From DAOSVX01 sp964493665 (GTDB lineage Bacteria; Bacillota_I; Bacilli_A; RF39; UBA660), in the NCBI GenBank assembly GCA_964493665.1, contig CAZBOZ010000004.1, positions 1 through 64,000 of the forward strand: a stretch of 64,000 nt of DNA, written 5' to 3'. This document shows positions 17,879 to 26,623 of the stretch, piece after piece (the first letter of the stretch is position 1; each line of letters starts with the position of its first letter). Made by a program: the position numbers and the translations under genes. The notes below the pieces were generated by a model. The model did not search any database. It saw only the letters and a program-made list of their open reading frames with translations, and was not told the DNA's origin.

Positions 17879-19947
17879 AAACTCTCCCCCTCTATTAACA
17901 TTTTATTACTTTGTTTTATTAAAATAGAACGATCAAACATTTTCTCTTTATCACGATGAGTTACATAAATAATTGTTTTATTTTTAAATAAGTTTAAAAT
18001 ATCTTTTATAATTAAATCTTCTTGATAAGATTCTACTTCACTTAAAGCTTCATCTAATATCAAAATATTACCATTTTGTAACAATGTTCTAGCTAAAACA
18101 ATTCTTTGAATTTCTCCCCCTGATAAATTGAAGCCATTGTCTTCAATCATTGTATTATCACCAAATGGTTTGCTTTTTAATATTTCGTTAACTCGACATA
18201 CTTGCAAGATTTTCTCATACCATTCTTCTTGTACTTTTCTATTAAAAATAATATTATTTTTAATAGTATCATTAAATATTTTCTCCTTTTGTGATAAGTA
18301 ACTAATATTATTACGAATGGTATTTATACTATAATTGGCTAAAGATTTGTTGCTGATTTGAATACTCCCTTTATTGGGTTTATAGTATCCATAAATTAAT
18401 TTACATATTGTACTTTTACCAGAACCGCTAGCCCCTTTGAGCATTATCTTTTCTCCTTCTTTTATAATTAAATCGAAATCTTTTAATATATAGTTATAGC
18501 AATTATAAGAGTAAGACATGTTTTTGATTCTTATATCACCATTTTTAAATTCCTTAAGACCATCATCTAAATTTTCTTTAGATATAGTTAAAAATTCATT
18601 TATTTTATTAAAAGATGTTTTTAGATAATAAAATTCTGGAACAAGACTTATTATCGATTTTAAAGGTTCTAAAGCATAAGCTAATAAAGCATTTAAAGTA
18701 ATTAAATCAAGGGTATTCATTTTACCTAAATATATATAATATAAACTTGATGTTATTATTATAAATACCCCTATTTCAGATAAGATGTTTTTTAAAAATT
18801 CTTGTCTATTTAAAATTTTATTGAATAAATAATTATTATTTAAATATTTTAAAAACTTATCATTTGTCTTCTTCAAACAAGTATTAACTTGATTATTATT
18901 TTTTATTGTTTCCAACCCATCAATATTTTCAACCAAATAACTGTTAAAATTTGTTTCATCGTCTATTAATGACTCCATGTTTTTTCTTAACTTAGAACCA
19001 AAAACCAGGCTTAATATAAAATAAATTAAAATAATTAAACAAAGTATTAAAAAAACTTTACTATTTATTTTATATATTAAAAACATGGCCGAAATTGTTA
19101 AAAAGAAATCCAAAAAAGAATTTATAAATATTTTAGAAAATAAATTCTTTATATTATTTAATTCTCTTATTCTAGTAATTATTTCACCAGTTGTTTTGTT
19201 TTTAACATATTCTAAAGGAAGAAAAAAAAGATGATTTAAAAAAGAACTTATTACTTTTTCATCAGTATCTGTATTTAGTTTATTTTGATAATTATTTCTA
19301 ATATATTCAAACCCTGATTTTAAAATAGTTATTAGAAAAAATAGGATTATTATTTTTAAAAAATGGCTATTTAAATTATTTAGCACTAATTTAATATAAA
19401 AACTAGATAATAAGCTTAATATAATAAAGAATATACTAATTAATAATATTACCAATAACAGTTTTTTATTCTCAACAAATAAATTTAAAAATAAGTTTAC
19501 TAAAGACTTTGGTTTTTGATATCTGGCTATTTTATGTTTTGGTTTCATTATTATGATTACTTTAGACCATAAATTTAAAAATTCTTTAATTGATAATGTT
19601 TTATACCCTTTTGCTGGATCCATTAACAAAATTGTTTTATGTTTCTTATCAATTTTATATATTACAACAAAATGATGAAAGTTGTTTGGTAAAATTAAGT
19701 GAGCTATAGCTGGAAGCACTATCTTTTCATCTAAAATATTTTCTATTTTATATCCATCTACATCAAAACCATATTTTCTTAAAGCTTTTACCATATGAAA
19801 TGCTGTTGTGCCTTCTTTGTTAGTTAAAGTATCTTGCTTTATTATTTCCATAGGTATATAACCATCAAAATATTTAACTATTGATGATATACAAGCTCCA
19901 CCACAATCTTTAACATCTTCTTGCCTAGTAATATATTTTTTATTCAT
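17875..19947 (-). CDS. Peptidase C39-containing ABC exporter (bacteriocin processing and export)
   Basis: At 690 residues this is a full PCAT-type exporter. The N-terminal C39 peptidase has Gln9, Cys15 (in QEDVKDCGGAC), His92 and Asp110 (DPAKG), all expected catalytic residues. A membrane domain of about six helices spans roughly residues 160-430. The ATPase domain has Walker A GASGSGKST, signature LSGGEIQR and Walker B ILILDEA. Such proteins cut double-glycine leaders while exporting the peptide. Two such peptides are encoded directly downstream. A ribosome site (GAAGGAG) precedes the start. No separate accessory (HlyD-type) protein is nearby. Confidence 0.95.
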   Translation of the reverse strand: MNKKYITRQEDVKDCGGACISSIVKYFDGYIPMEIIKQDTLTNKEGTTAFHMVKALRKYGFDVDGYKIENILDEKIVLPAIAHLILPNNFHHFVVIYKIDKKHKTILLMDPAKGYKTLSIKEFLNLWSKVIIIMKPKHKIARYQKPKSLVNLFLNLFVENKKLLLVILLISIFFIILSLLSSFYIKLVLNNLNSHFLKIIILFFLITILKSGFEYIRNNYQNKLNTDTDEKVISSFLNHLFFLPLEYVKNKTTGEIITRIRELNNIKNLFSKIFINSFLDFFLTISAMFLIYKINSKVFLILCLIILIYFILSLVFGSKLRKNMESLIDDETNFNSYLVENIDGLETIKNNNQVNTCLKKTNDKFLKYLNNNYLFNKILNRQEFLKNILSEIGVFIIITSSLYYIYLGKMNTLDLITLNALLAYALEPLKSIISLVPEFYYLKTSFNKINEFLTISKENLDDGLKEFKNGDIRIKNMSYSYNCYNYILKDFDLIIKEGEKIMLKGASGSGKSTICKLIYGYYKPNKGSIQISNKSLANYSINTIRNNISYLSQKEKIFNDTIKNNIIFNRKVQEEWYEKILQVCRVNEILKSKPFGDNTMIEDNGFNLSGGEIQRIVLARTLLQNGNILILDEALSEVESYQEDLIIKDILNLFKNKTIIYVTHRDKEKMFDRSILIKQSNKMLIEGESL

Positions 19948-20030
19948 GCTTTTCTCCTTCCTATACCTATATATATTCTTTAGGATTTTTATTTCCTTTT
20001 AGAAAACAAAAAAATACTTAAAATTAAGTA

Positions 20031-20059
20031 TTGAAATAAATATTTAACTATGCTAAAAT
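20031..20059 (+). promoter_or_regulatory. Promoter of tRNA-Ala
   Basis: TTGAAA (20031-20036), a 17-base spacer and TAAAAT (20054-20059), with TG at 20051, make a sigma-A promoter 12 bases before the tRNA. Confidence 0.7.
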
Positions 20060-20071
20060 ATCCTTGTCCTT

Positions 20072-20149
20072 GGGGAATTAGCTCAGTTGGCTTAGAGCAT
20101 CTGCCCTGCACGCAGAGGGTCAAGGGTTCGAGTCCCTTATTCTCCACCA
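20072..20149 (+). tRNA. tRNA-Ala (anticodon TGC)
   Basis: The 78-base gene folds into a full cloverleaf with encoded CCA. The acceptor stem has the G3:U70 pair that identifies alanine tRNA, and the discriminator is A. The anticodon loop reads CCTGCAC, so position 33 is C rather than the near-universal U. The T loop is TTCGAGT. Confidence 0.95.
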
Positions 20150-20161
20150 AGTTGATAAATT

Positions 20162-20192
20162 AGTCATTTAATGTTAAGTGACTTTTTTTTAT
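20162..20192 (+). terminator. Terminator of tRNA-Ala
   Basis: The 10-bp stem AGTCATTTAA/TTAAGTGACT (one G-T pair) with a 2-base loop is followed by T8. Confidence 0.8.
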
Positions 20193-20201
20193 TTAAAAAA
20201 G

Positions 20202-20212
20202 TATGGTAAAAT
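20202..20212 (+). promoter_or_regulatory. Extended -10 promoter of the lipoprotein gene
   Basis: TATGGTAAAAT has TG one base before TAAAAT and no clear -35; it lies just after the tRNA-Ala terminator and 24 bases before the start codon. Confidence 0.5.
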
Positions 20213-20235
20213 AAATATTAGTGAGGGAGAGTTTT

Positions 20236-21012
20236 ATGAAAAAGAGATTATTTTTATTTATAATACTTAGTACTTTATTATTTTTAAGCGGATGTATTAA
20301 TAATGATGCTACTAAAGTAGAAAACAAAGAAGAAGATGTTGTTGTTAAAGGAGAATTACTAAGTAGTTATCCAGAAGATATATTACCACTTTATAAAGCC
20401 GTTTCAATAGAAGATGTTAGCTTTACTTATCGTGATGATCCTAATTATGTAATTGGTAAAGATTATAATTATGTATATTATATTTCTAGCGGTGATATTG
20501 ATGAAATATCTGATTATTATATATCATTAATGACTTTTATCGAAGGTAAAGATGAATCTTGGTTTGATAAATATTATCCAACTGGTGAAATAAATGGTCA
20601 GCATGTTAATATTGGCATAAATGACTTAGACGATGAAAATGGCTATATAAGCGTTAGTGTATCAATTGGTGTTAAAGAAGAAGATTACGTTGATAAAAAT
20701 CCTTACTTTATAAATTATCCAGATGTTTTGGATGATTTATATCGCAAAACTAAATTACAAGATATAACTTATAAAATAAGTTATATCTATAGTAAAGAAA
20801 CTTATTTAGTTATATTCCAAACTGATATGGATGAAAATGAATTTTTAGAATATTATAAAAATAAATATGAAAATAAAACTGGTTTTTCAATCAAAGATAC
20901 TGACTTAGGAAAATACTTAATGTGGAATGAAAATAATTTTGATGTAAGTATAAGATACAATGTATCAGCAAATTATAAATTTATTTCTATTAGTGCTGAA
21001 AAAAGCATGTAA
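20236..21012 (+). CDS. Lipoprotein of unknown function
   Basis: The 258-residue product starts KKRLFLFIILSTLLFLSGC, a signal peptide with lipobox LSGC, so it should be lipid-anchored on the outer face of the membrane. The ATG at 20236 has a GAGGGAGAG box and is preferred to the GTG five codons earlier. The mature part is acidic and contains two similar halves built on YPE/D-DxL-x-LY-x3-x-xDxxY segments (YPEDILPLYKAVSIEDVSFTY and YPDVLDDLYRKTKLQDITYKI as separate copies), suggesting an internal duplication. No enzyme motif is seen. Confidence 0.8.
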   Translation: MKKRLFLFIILSTLLFLSGCINNDATKVENKEEDVVVKGELLSSYPEDILPLYKAVSIEDVSFTYRDDPNYVIGKDYNYVYYISSGDIDEISDYYISLMTFIEGKDESWFDKYYPTGEINGQHVNIGINDLDDENGYISVSVSIGVKEEDYVDKNPYFINYPDVLDDLYRKTKLQDITYKISYIYSKETYLVIFQTDMDENEFLEYYKNKYENKTGFSIKDTDLGKYLMWNENNFDVSIRYNVSANYKFISISAEKSM

Positions 21013-21042
21013 AAAGCAAGATTAGATATCTTGCTTTTTAGT
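21011..21042. terminator. Two-way terminator between convergent genes
   Basis: The 12-bp stem AAAAAGCAAGAT/ATCTTGCTTTTT with T-runs on both strands serves the lipoprotein gene and the gene at 21022-21846. Confidence 0.85.
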
Positions 21043-21846
21043 TGTGTTGGGAATTTTTGACAAGGTCCTTGGAACTCTTGAGAAATCTGCTGAAGAGCTT
21101 GGCTTATCTTCATGGCCCCCGTTTTTTTTCAGCATTTCCTCTATAAACATATCAATCTCTTCAGGGCTGGCGTAATAGCCTATTTGTTGTCTTAGCATTT
21201 CAGCAATTTCTACTTGATACTCATCTGTTTGGATTTTATCGCAAATTTCGTCAATAAGAGATTGCAGCAATTCTTTTTGTTGTCTTATTTTTGCTTCTTT
21301 TTCTTCATCAAAAAGTAATCTTTCAGAAACTTTATTTTGTTTTTTTATTATTCTTTTAACACATGTCAATCGATTTTCTTTATTATTTTTTAAATTGTTT
21401 TCTTTTAAATAATGAGATAGAATTTCTTTTATATCCTTATTTTCCTTATTAATTGTTGCTAAATAATATATACCACCTATTGCCGCTGGGACCGGAAGTC
21501 CTAAAAACATTAAATACCTAGGAATTATTACTTCTATTTGGTTAATCAAAGACCCTATTACAATCCCTTCCGCTATCCCATAAATAATACTTGCGACAGC
21601 AAACACTGTAATAGCTAAAGCAACATCACGTATCAGCGCTTTATTAAAATGTTCATAATCTTTTACTATATTTTTGTTTCCTTCTAAGTTTTCTTGAGTT
21701 CTAGTTAATTTTGAGATATTTTTAGCAGTAGAACTTTCATATTCACGCAATACCTCCATATCATACAAGCACTTATTTAAAAGTTTTCTCAATTCTATTA
21801 ACTTTTGATTATCATTTTCTATTTCTTGACTTTTTTTTAACAACAT
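21022..21846 (-). CDS. Coiled-coil membrane protein of unknown function
   Basis: No family is recognised. The 274-residue protein has a charged N-terminal helix of about 85 residues, two adjacent membrane helices (around VALAITVFAVASIIYGIAEG and YLMFLGLPVPAAIGGIYYLA) and a second charged helical part of about 110 residues ending in a polar tail rich in Ser and Lys. Both helical arms should lie in the cytoplasm. Downstream of the DHH gene in the same direction but separated by 51 bases. Confidence 0.65.
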   Translation of the reverse strand: MLLKKSQEIENDNQKLIELRKLLNKCLYDMEVLREYESSTAKNISKLTRTQENLEGNKNIVKDYEHFNKALIRDVALAITVFAVASIIYGIAEGIVIGSLINQIEVIIPRYLMFLGLPVPAAIGGIYYLATINKENKDIKEILSHYLKENNLKNNKENRLTCVKRIIKKQNKVSERLLFDEEKEAKIRQQKELLQSLIDEICDKIQTDEYQVEIAEMLRQQIGYYASPEEIDMFIEEMLKKNGGHEDKPSSSADFSRVPRTLSKIPNTTKKQDI

Positions 21847-21897
21847 AGGTCCACTTCCTTTTTAATGTTTTCTATTATATCAAATGATTTTATAATG

Positions 21898-22851
21898 TCA
21901 ATGTTTATACTCTTCTATTTCTTTTAATAACCATTTTGTTTCTTCACAAAAAGGCATTCCAGCTGCTTTAGGATGTCCACCACCAGTACTACATAAAGCT
22001 TTTGCTATTTCAAAAACATTAATATCAGATCTTACTGTTCTAAATGAAAAACTCTTTCGATCATAATCAACTATTAATATATAATCTAATTCCGGATGAT
22101 TTTTAGACAAAGCATTGCCCACCTCACTTCTGAACTCAGTTGTAATAACTACTCCGACAATATTATTTTTTATTTTCAGCTTAATTAAATTCTTATCACA
22201 GCTTTTAATGTGATCAGAGATATATTTAGCTTGTTTTTCTAGTACTTCATCTTCTTCTTTTGTGAATAATTCTTTATCAAAATTTTTAAAAACTTTAATA
22301 TATTTATCTATAAATTTTTCTTTACCAATAAGTGATAACAATGTAGTTAGCTTTCTTCCCAGCAAAAATTCTGTCGAAGGATTATCGGCTTCCCAGTCTT
22401 TGACAGATGTATCACTTATTTTAACCGCTTCTATGTAATTTTTTAATAACTGATTACTTAGAATTTTATTATCAGGATATAAATCTAATAAATAGCGATA
22501 AAATAAACTGGCTGCCGACTCTTTTTCACCATTTATTTCTATTATTTCATTTATAAAACTATATTTAGAATTAATTTCTGATTCATGATGATCAAAATGT
22601 CTTATTTTATTTTTTATTTCACTATTATTTATATACTTGGCTGCTTCATCGTCTATAGGTAAATCTGTAATATAAATATTATGATACTTATTATGAGCTA
22701 TTTCTTTTAAAATGCTTGATAATTCTATCGGCTCTGCCAATATTATATCAGGATGATTAAAAAGACTTAAAAGAATTGGTGGAGTCATTCCATCTACATC
22801 ACTACCATGAGATATTATTAAATTGTCTCCGCCTACAATAAGCTTTTCCAT
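21898..22851 (-). CDS. DHH-family phosphoesterase
   Basis: The 317-residue protein has ISHGSDVDGM near the start, YITDLP, RHFDHHESE (the DHH motif) and the C-terminal DHHA1 signature STGGGHPKAAGMP. The family cleaves phosphodiester bonds in small nucleotides or nucleic acids; the substrate here cannot be told. It differs from the NrnA-like protein at 62523-63509. The stop codon is TGA, which shows that UGA is not a sense codon here. Confidence 0.85.
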   Translation of the reverse strand: MEKLIVGGDNLIISHGSDVDGMTPPILLSLFNHPDIILAEPIELSSILKEIAHNKYHNIYITDLPIDDEAAKYINNSEIKNKIRHFDHHESEINSKYSFINEIIEINGEKESAASLFYRYLLDLYPDNKILSNQLLKNYIEAVKISDTSVKDWEADNPSTEFLLGRKLTTLLSLIGKEKFIDKYIKVFKNFDKELFTKEEDEVLEKQAKYISDHIKSCDKNLIKLKIKNNIVGVVITTEFRSEVGNALSKNHPELDYILIVDYDRKSFSFRTVRSDINVFEIAKALCSTGGGHPKAAGMPFCEETKWLLKEIEEYKH

Positions 22852-22881
22852 AAAATCACCATTATCATTATAACAAATAAA

Positions 22882-22915
22882 AAAAGACTATTAAACTATC
22901 TTAATAAGTCCTCTT
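22882..22915 (-). terminator. Possible terminator of rpoZ
   Basis: An imperfect stem (GACTTATTAA paired with TTAATAGTC, one bulge) is followed by seven T on the minus strand, at the rpoZ stop. Confidence 0.5.
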
Positions 22916-23085
22916 TCAACCTCTTCTAGTGCTCTACCCAATTCTTTTTTGTTCTTATACTCATTGTCTTTTAATTGAAAATGTTTTTCTTGGATCATTT
23001 CTTTACTTCTTTTTGAAGCAACATGAACAAGAATATATTTTGAATCAACTAAATTTAGAAGTTTGTCAATTGATGGATAAATCAT
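22891..23085 (-). CDS. rpoZ: RNA polymerase omega subunit
   Basis: The 64-residue product begins IYPSIDKLLNLVDSKYILVH, continues with ASKRSKEM and ends with GRALEEVERGLIKI, the omega pattern (S-x-D-x-L-x3-V-x-S-K-Y, A-x-R and ALEEI-x-G-x-I). Omega stabilises the beta-prime subunit. Its usual neighbour gmk is not present here. Confidence 0.88.
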   Translation of the reverse strand: MIYPSIDKLLNLVDSKYILVHVASKRSKEMIQEKHFQLKDNEYKNKKELGRALEEVERGLIKIV

Positions 23086-23158
23086 TTTTTCACATCCTTA
23101 CAATAACATCTTACTAAACTTTTTAAGGCGTGTGTTAATTCACAATAAAATTTTACGT

Positions 23159-25006
23159 TTATTTTACAATGTTTCTTAAAACATTTAAAATAACAACCAT
23201 AGCCCAAGTATCTTGCTGACAATAATCTGTTAACGATTTTCTTTTAGCTTCCAATTCTGCTTTATTTAAATAAGGATAATTGGCATATTCAACTATAGCC
23301 TCCATCCCATTTTTTACATCTAAGGCTTTATATGATAAGTCACTAAATACTGGCAAAGTTTTTTTAATAGAATAAGAACCACTGAAATTATAGTCATAAT
23401 AATTTAGTTCTTTGGCTTCTTCTTGAGAAAAGCCTAGGTTAATATATATTTCTTCTTTAGTTTTTAGTATATCTATTAAATCAAATCCTCGATCATATAT
23501 TTTCATTAGTTTATTTTTATATTCAGGAAATATTTCTCCTAAACGCTTAAGGCATTTCTTTTCAAAAGCAACATTTTGAGCAAATAAAGTGCCCTTATTA
23601 CCATCTATTAATTCAATTAATTTTTTTACTAAATTTTCTCTCTCATCATTAAAGCTGTTTGCTAAAAAAACATAATTGTTTTTTTGTTTATCACATGTAC
23701 CAGGTTCATTTTCAATGTGTAAGCTAAATTCAAATGGTGATTGCTCATAGCACTTCTCACCTTTAAATCTAGGTATAGGACAAGGAAAGGTTTCAAAATC
23801 TAAATGATATATCGGATATTTTAAGGAGTTAATAACCATTTTTAGTTTTTCTTTATTTATATAAGGCTGCTTAGTTATTAAAGCATTTCTTTGAATATGA
23901 TGATTATCATTTTTTATCCAGCTTTCAGGTATATCAAGCATATTTATATAACCTTCATTAATTAAATCTAACCCTTTATGATATTCACCTATTTCATCTT
24001 TAAAACCATAACCGTTATTTATATAGTTTAAAGACGAATTAGATTCGGGAATAATAGCTCCACATACTTTTTTAAAATACTTACATTCAGTAGGTTTTTT
24101 AAATTCGCAAAAGCATCCTAAAGGCACATTGTTTATATCATTAGCTTTTAAATGATTTTCTAATAATATTCGATCACCATCAATTAATGGCAACATCTCT
24201 TTAGTTAGTTTTGTCATATCAATAAAAGTAATTATTTCATTGCCATTTTCATCTTTTTCATACTCACCTTTACCATCATAAACATATTCATGATTTAAGA
24301 CGGCTAAATAATATTTAAAATTAGCTAATTTAACTTCATTATGACTGGCTTTATATTCGCCTTCAATAATATATCTTTGAACACTTAAATCATACATATA
24401 TTTGCCTAAATCATAACGATCTAAAAGTTTATTTCTTTTAGTATTATATTTTTCTAAACCAATTTCATTTTCAATATCAAAACCTATTTCATCTTTTAAA
24501 AGCATTATATTATTTTTTTTAATAAATAAAGAATATGGTTCTTTGTTAAAGGTTCCTGCTTCCATATATTTTCTACTGGTAGTAGCTTTTACTTCAATAA
24601 TATTAATGTTAGCTTCGGTTTCATTATAAACATCTACATAACAAAGATATTTAATACCATTTAAACTAAAATCAAAACACTCTTGATTAAAAGTATTAGA
24701 AGATGAAACTACTTTGCCGCCAAAGGTATTTAATGCTGCTTTAGCAGCTAATTCCTCTACTTTAGAATAATATGGCAGCATCGCTTTTAACTGGGGATTA
24801 TCAATATCAATTAAATCTTCTTCATTACCTTCTTCATCTTCAGTATACATCTTGGAAAGCATCTCTAAGAGTTTTTCTTTTTTCTCTTCTTCTAAATAGT
24901 TTTCATACGAAATATCGGCATCTAAACGTTCTTTTTTAATCTCTTCTAATGCCACATATCTTCTACATCTCGTATAATTAATAAAATTAGTTTTAGTTAT
25001 TGCCAT
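23159..25006 (-). CDS. DUF2779 protein: RecB/Cas4-like nuclease joined to a DEDD exonuclease-like domain
   Basis: The 615-residue protein matches DUF2779, known from Mycoplasma and other bacteria. The N-terminal half has a nuclease core with D then IIEVKA (the PD-D/ExK pattern) and an iron-sulfur-type cysteine set: one Cys near the start (TRCRRY) and CFCEFKKPTECKYFKKVC near residues 310-330, as in Cas4 and AddB. The C-terminal part has HLDFETFPCPIPRF, FAQNVAFEKKCLKRLG and DYCQQDTWAMV, matching the three exonuclease motifs of DEDD enzymes. The domain reading is mine from motifs. It probably acts on DNA, but its biological role is not known. Downstream of ffh, on the same strand. Confidence 0.85.
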   Translation of the reverse strand: MAITKTNFINYTRCRRYVALEEIKKERLDADISYENYLEEEKKEKLLEMLSKMYTEDEEGNEEDLIDIDNPQLKAMLPYYSKVEELAAKAALNTFGGKVVSSSNTFNQECFDFSLNGIKYLCYVDVYNETEANINIIEVKATTSRKYMEAGTFNKEPYSLFIKKNNIMLLKDEIGFDIENEIGLEKYNTKRNKLLDRYDLGKYMYDLSVQRYIIEGEYKASHNEVKLANFKYYLAVLNHEYVYDGKGEYEKDENGNEIITFIDMTKLTKEMLPLIDGDRILLENHLKANDINNVPLGCFCEFKKPTECKYFKKVCGAIIPESNSSLNYINNGYGFKDEIGEYHKGLDLINEGYINMLDIPESWIKNDNHHIQRNALITKQPYINKEKLKMVINSLKYPIYHLDFETFPCPIPRFKGEKCYEQSPFEFSLHIENEPGTCDKQKNNYVFLANSFNDERENLVKKLIELIDGNKGTLFAQNVAFEKKCLKRLGEIFPEYKNKLMKIYDRGFDLIDILKTKEEIYINLGFSQEEAKELNYYDYNFSGSYSIKKTLPVFSDLSYKALDVKNGMEAIVEYANYPYLNKAELEAKRKSLTDYCQQDTWAMVVILNVLRNIVK

Positions 25007-25020
25007 ATAAACCTCTTTTA

Positions 25021-26328
25021 TTAAAATGGCATCTTCATATTGCCATTTTTCATATTTTTCATCATTTTTTTCATTTCTTCAAACTGCTTTAATAATCTGT
25101 TTATTTCTTCTACCGTTCTCCCGCTACCAGCTGCTATTCTTTTTTTTCTCGTAAAATTTAGAGAGTCAGGATTTCTTCTTTCATAAGGAGTCATAGATAA
25201 AATAATTGCCTCAATATGAAGTAATTGTTTAGAATCAACACTTACATTATTTAAGCCCATATTACGAGCTCCAGGAATTAACTTTAATAAATTTTCTAAA
25301 GGGCCCATTTTTTTAATTTGTTTTAAATTAGTTAAAAAGTCTTCTAAATCATATTTACCCTTATTTATTCTTTTAGCTTGAGCTAAAGCTTCTTCTTTAT
25401 CTATAATTTCTTCTACCTTTGAAGCCATAGATAGGATATCTCCCATACCTAAAATTCTTTCAGCCATTCTTTCGGGATGGAATTCTGATAAACCATCTAA
25501 TTTTTCTGAATCTCCAACAAACTTTATAGGTACATTAGTTAAATGTCTAACACTTAAAGCCACTCCACCTAAAGTATCACCATCTAATTTAGTAAGGATA
25601 GATCCAGTTAGTTTTAGTTTTTCATTAAAACCATTTATAACATTAATAGCATCCTGACCCATCATCGCATCAATTACTAAAAGTATTTCATTTGGTTTAG
25701 TTAATTCATTTATTTTAATCAATTCATCCATTAACTTTTCATCAATATGAAGTCTTCCCGCTGTATCAATAATAATATAATCTTTAGCATTTTCTTTAGC
25801 ATAATCAAGTGCAGCCAAAGCTATTTCTTCAGGGCTTTTATCTTTTAAAGTAAATACCTCAATATCTAGCTCTTTACCAATAGTTTGAAGTTGTTCTATA
25901 GCTGCTGGACGATATATATCACATGCCACTAATAATGGTTTTTTATTATGATGTTTTCTTAAATAAGTAGCAAGTTTCCCAGCTGTAGTAGTTTTACCTG
26001 ATCCTTGAAGACCAGCCAACATTAAAATGGTTGGCTTTTTATTTACTTCTAATGGTGAATATTCGCCACCTAACAAAGAAATTAATTCTTCTTTTACTAG
26101 CTTCATAAATAATTCTTCTGGTTTAAAACTTTTGCCAACTTCTAAACCTAAAGCTTTTTCTTTAACATTATTAACAAATTCTTTAGCCACTTGATAATTA
26201 ACATCTGCTTCTAAAAGTGCAATTCTTATTTCTCTTATAGCTTCGCTTACATTTTCTTCAGTTACTCTACCCATGCCTTTAATATTTTTAAAAGCTTTAG
26301 ATAGTTTGTCTCCCATTGCTTCAAACAT
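25021..26328 (-). CDS. ffh: Signal recognition particle protein Ffh
   Basis: Ffh binds signal sequences and 4.5S/6S RNA to target membrane proteins. The N domain is followed by a GTPase with GLQGSGKTTTAGKLA, DTAGR and TKLDGD, then a Met-rich M domain ending in a Met-rich tail. At 435 residues it is full length. Order ftsY-ylxM-ffh with short gaps matches Bacillus. The SRP RNA itself was not found in the window. Confidence 0.97.
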   Translation of the reverse strand: MFEAMGDKLSKAFKNIKGMGRVTEENVSEAIREIRIALLEADVNYQVAKEFVNNVKEKALGLEVGKSFKPEELFMKLVKEELISLLGGEYSPLEVNKKPTILMLAGLQGSGKTTTAGKLATYLRKHHNKKPLLVACDIYRPAAIEQLQTIGKELDIEVFTLKDKSPEEIALAALDYAKENAKDYIIIDTAGRLHIDEKLMDELIKINELTKPNEILLVIDAMMGQDAINVINGFNEKLKLTGSILTKLDGDTLGGVALSVRHLTNVPIKFVGDSEKLDGLSEFHPERMAERILGMGDILSMASKVEEIIDKEEALAQAKRINKGKYDLEDFLTNLKQIKKMGPLENLLKLIPGARNMGLNNVSVDSKQLLHIEAIILSMTPYERRNPDSLNFTRKKRIAAGSGRTVEEINRLLKQFEEMKKMMKNMKNGNMKMPF

Positions 26329-26337
26329 TCATATCAC

Positions 26338-26622
26338 CTACAATATTTCATTTATTTTTTCTCTTAAATTTTTATCCTTAATAAGATTATTTATTTTATT
26401 TTTCTTTTTATATAATTCTAGTTTATTTTCGTAGTCTTTTAACTTATCACTGATATTTTTAAGTCTTTTAAATATAGCATTACGACTTATTTTATTATTT
26501 AAAGCTATCTCTTTTAAACTTAAATCATTAAAATAATAGTCTTCAAAGTCACTTCTTTCTTTAGAAGTTAATAAGCTTCTATAAATATCATATAAATCAT
26601 TTAAATAAATATCTATTTTCAT
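26338..26622 (-). CDS. ylxM: YlxM-family DNA-binding protein
   Basis: The 94-residue protein has a sigma-70 region 4-like helix-turn-helix: YFNDLSLKEIALNNKISRNAIFKRL. YlxM accompanies ffh in Firmicutes and in Streptococcus has been tied to SRP function. It overlaps neither neighbour: nine bases separate it from ffh and one base from ftsY. Confidence 0.9.
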   Translation of the reverse strand: MKIDIYLNDLYDIYRSLLTSKERSDFEDYYFNDLSLKEIALNNKISRNAIFKRLKNISDKLKDYENKLELYKKKNKINNLIKDKNLREKINEIL

Positions 26623-26623
26623 A

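Noticed and set aside
20150..20161. tRNA-Ala end as an attachment site for the bacteriocin-type locus
   Set aside because: The locus lies on the 5' side of the tRNA and no repeat of the tRNA 3' end was found in the flanks.
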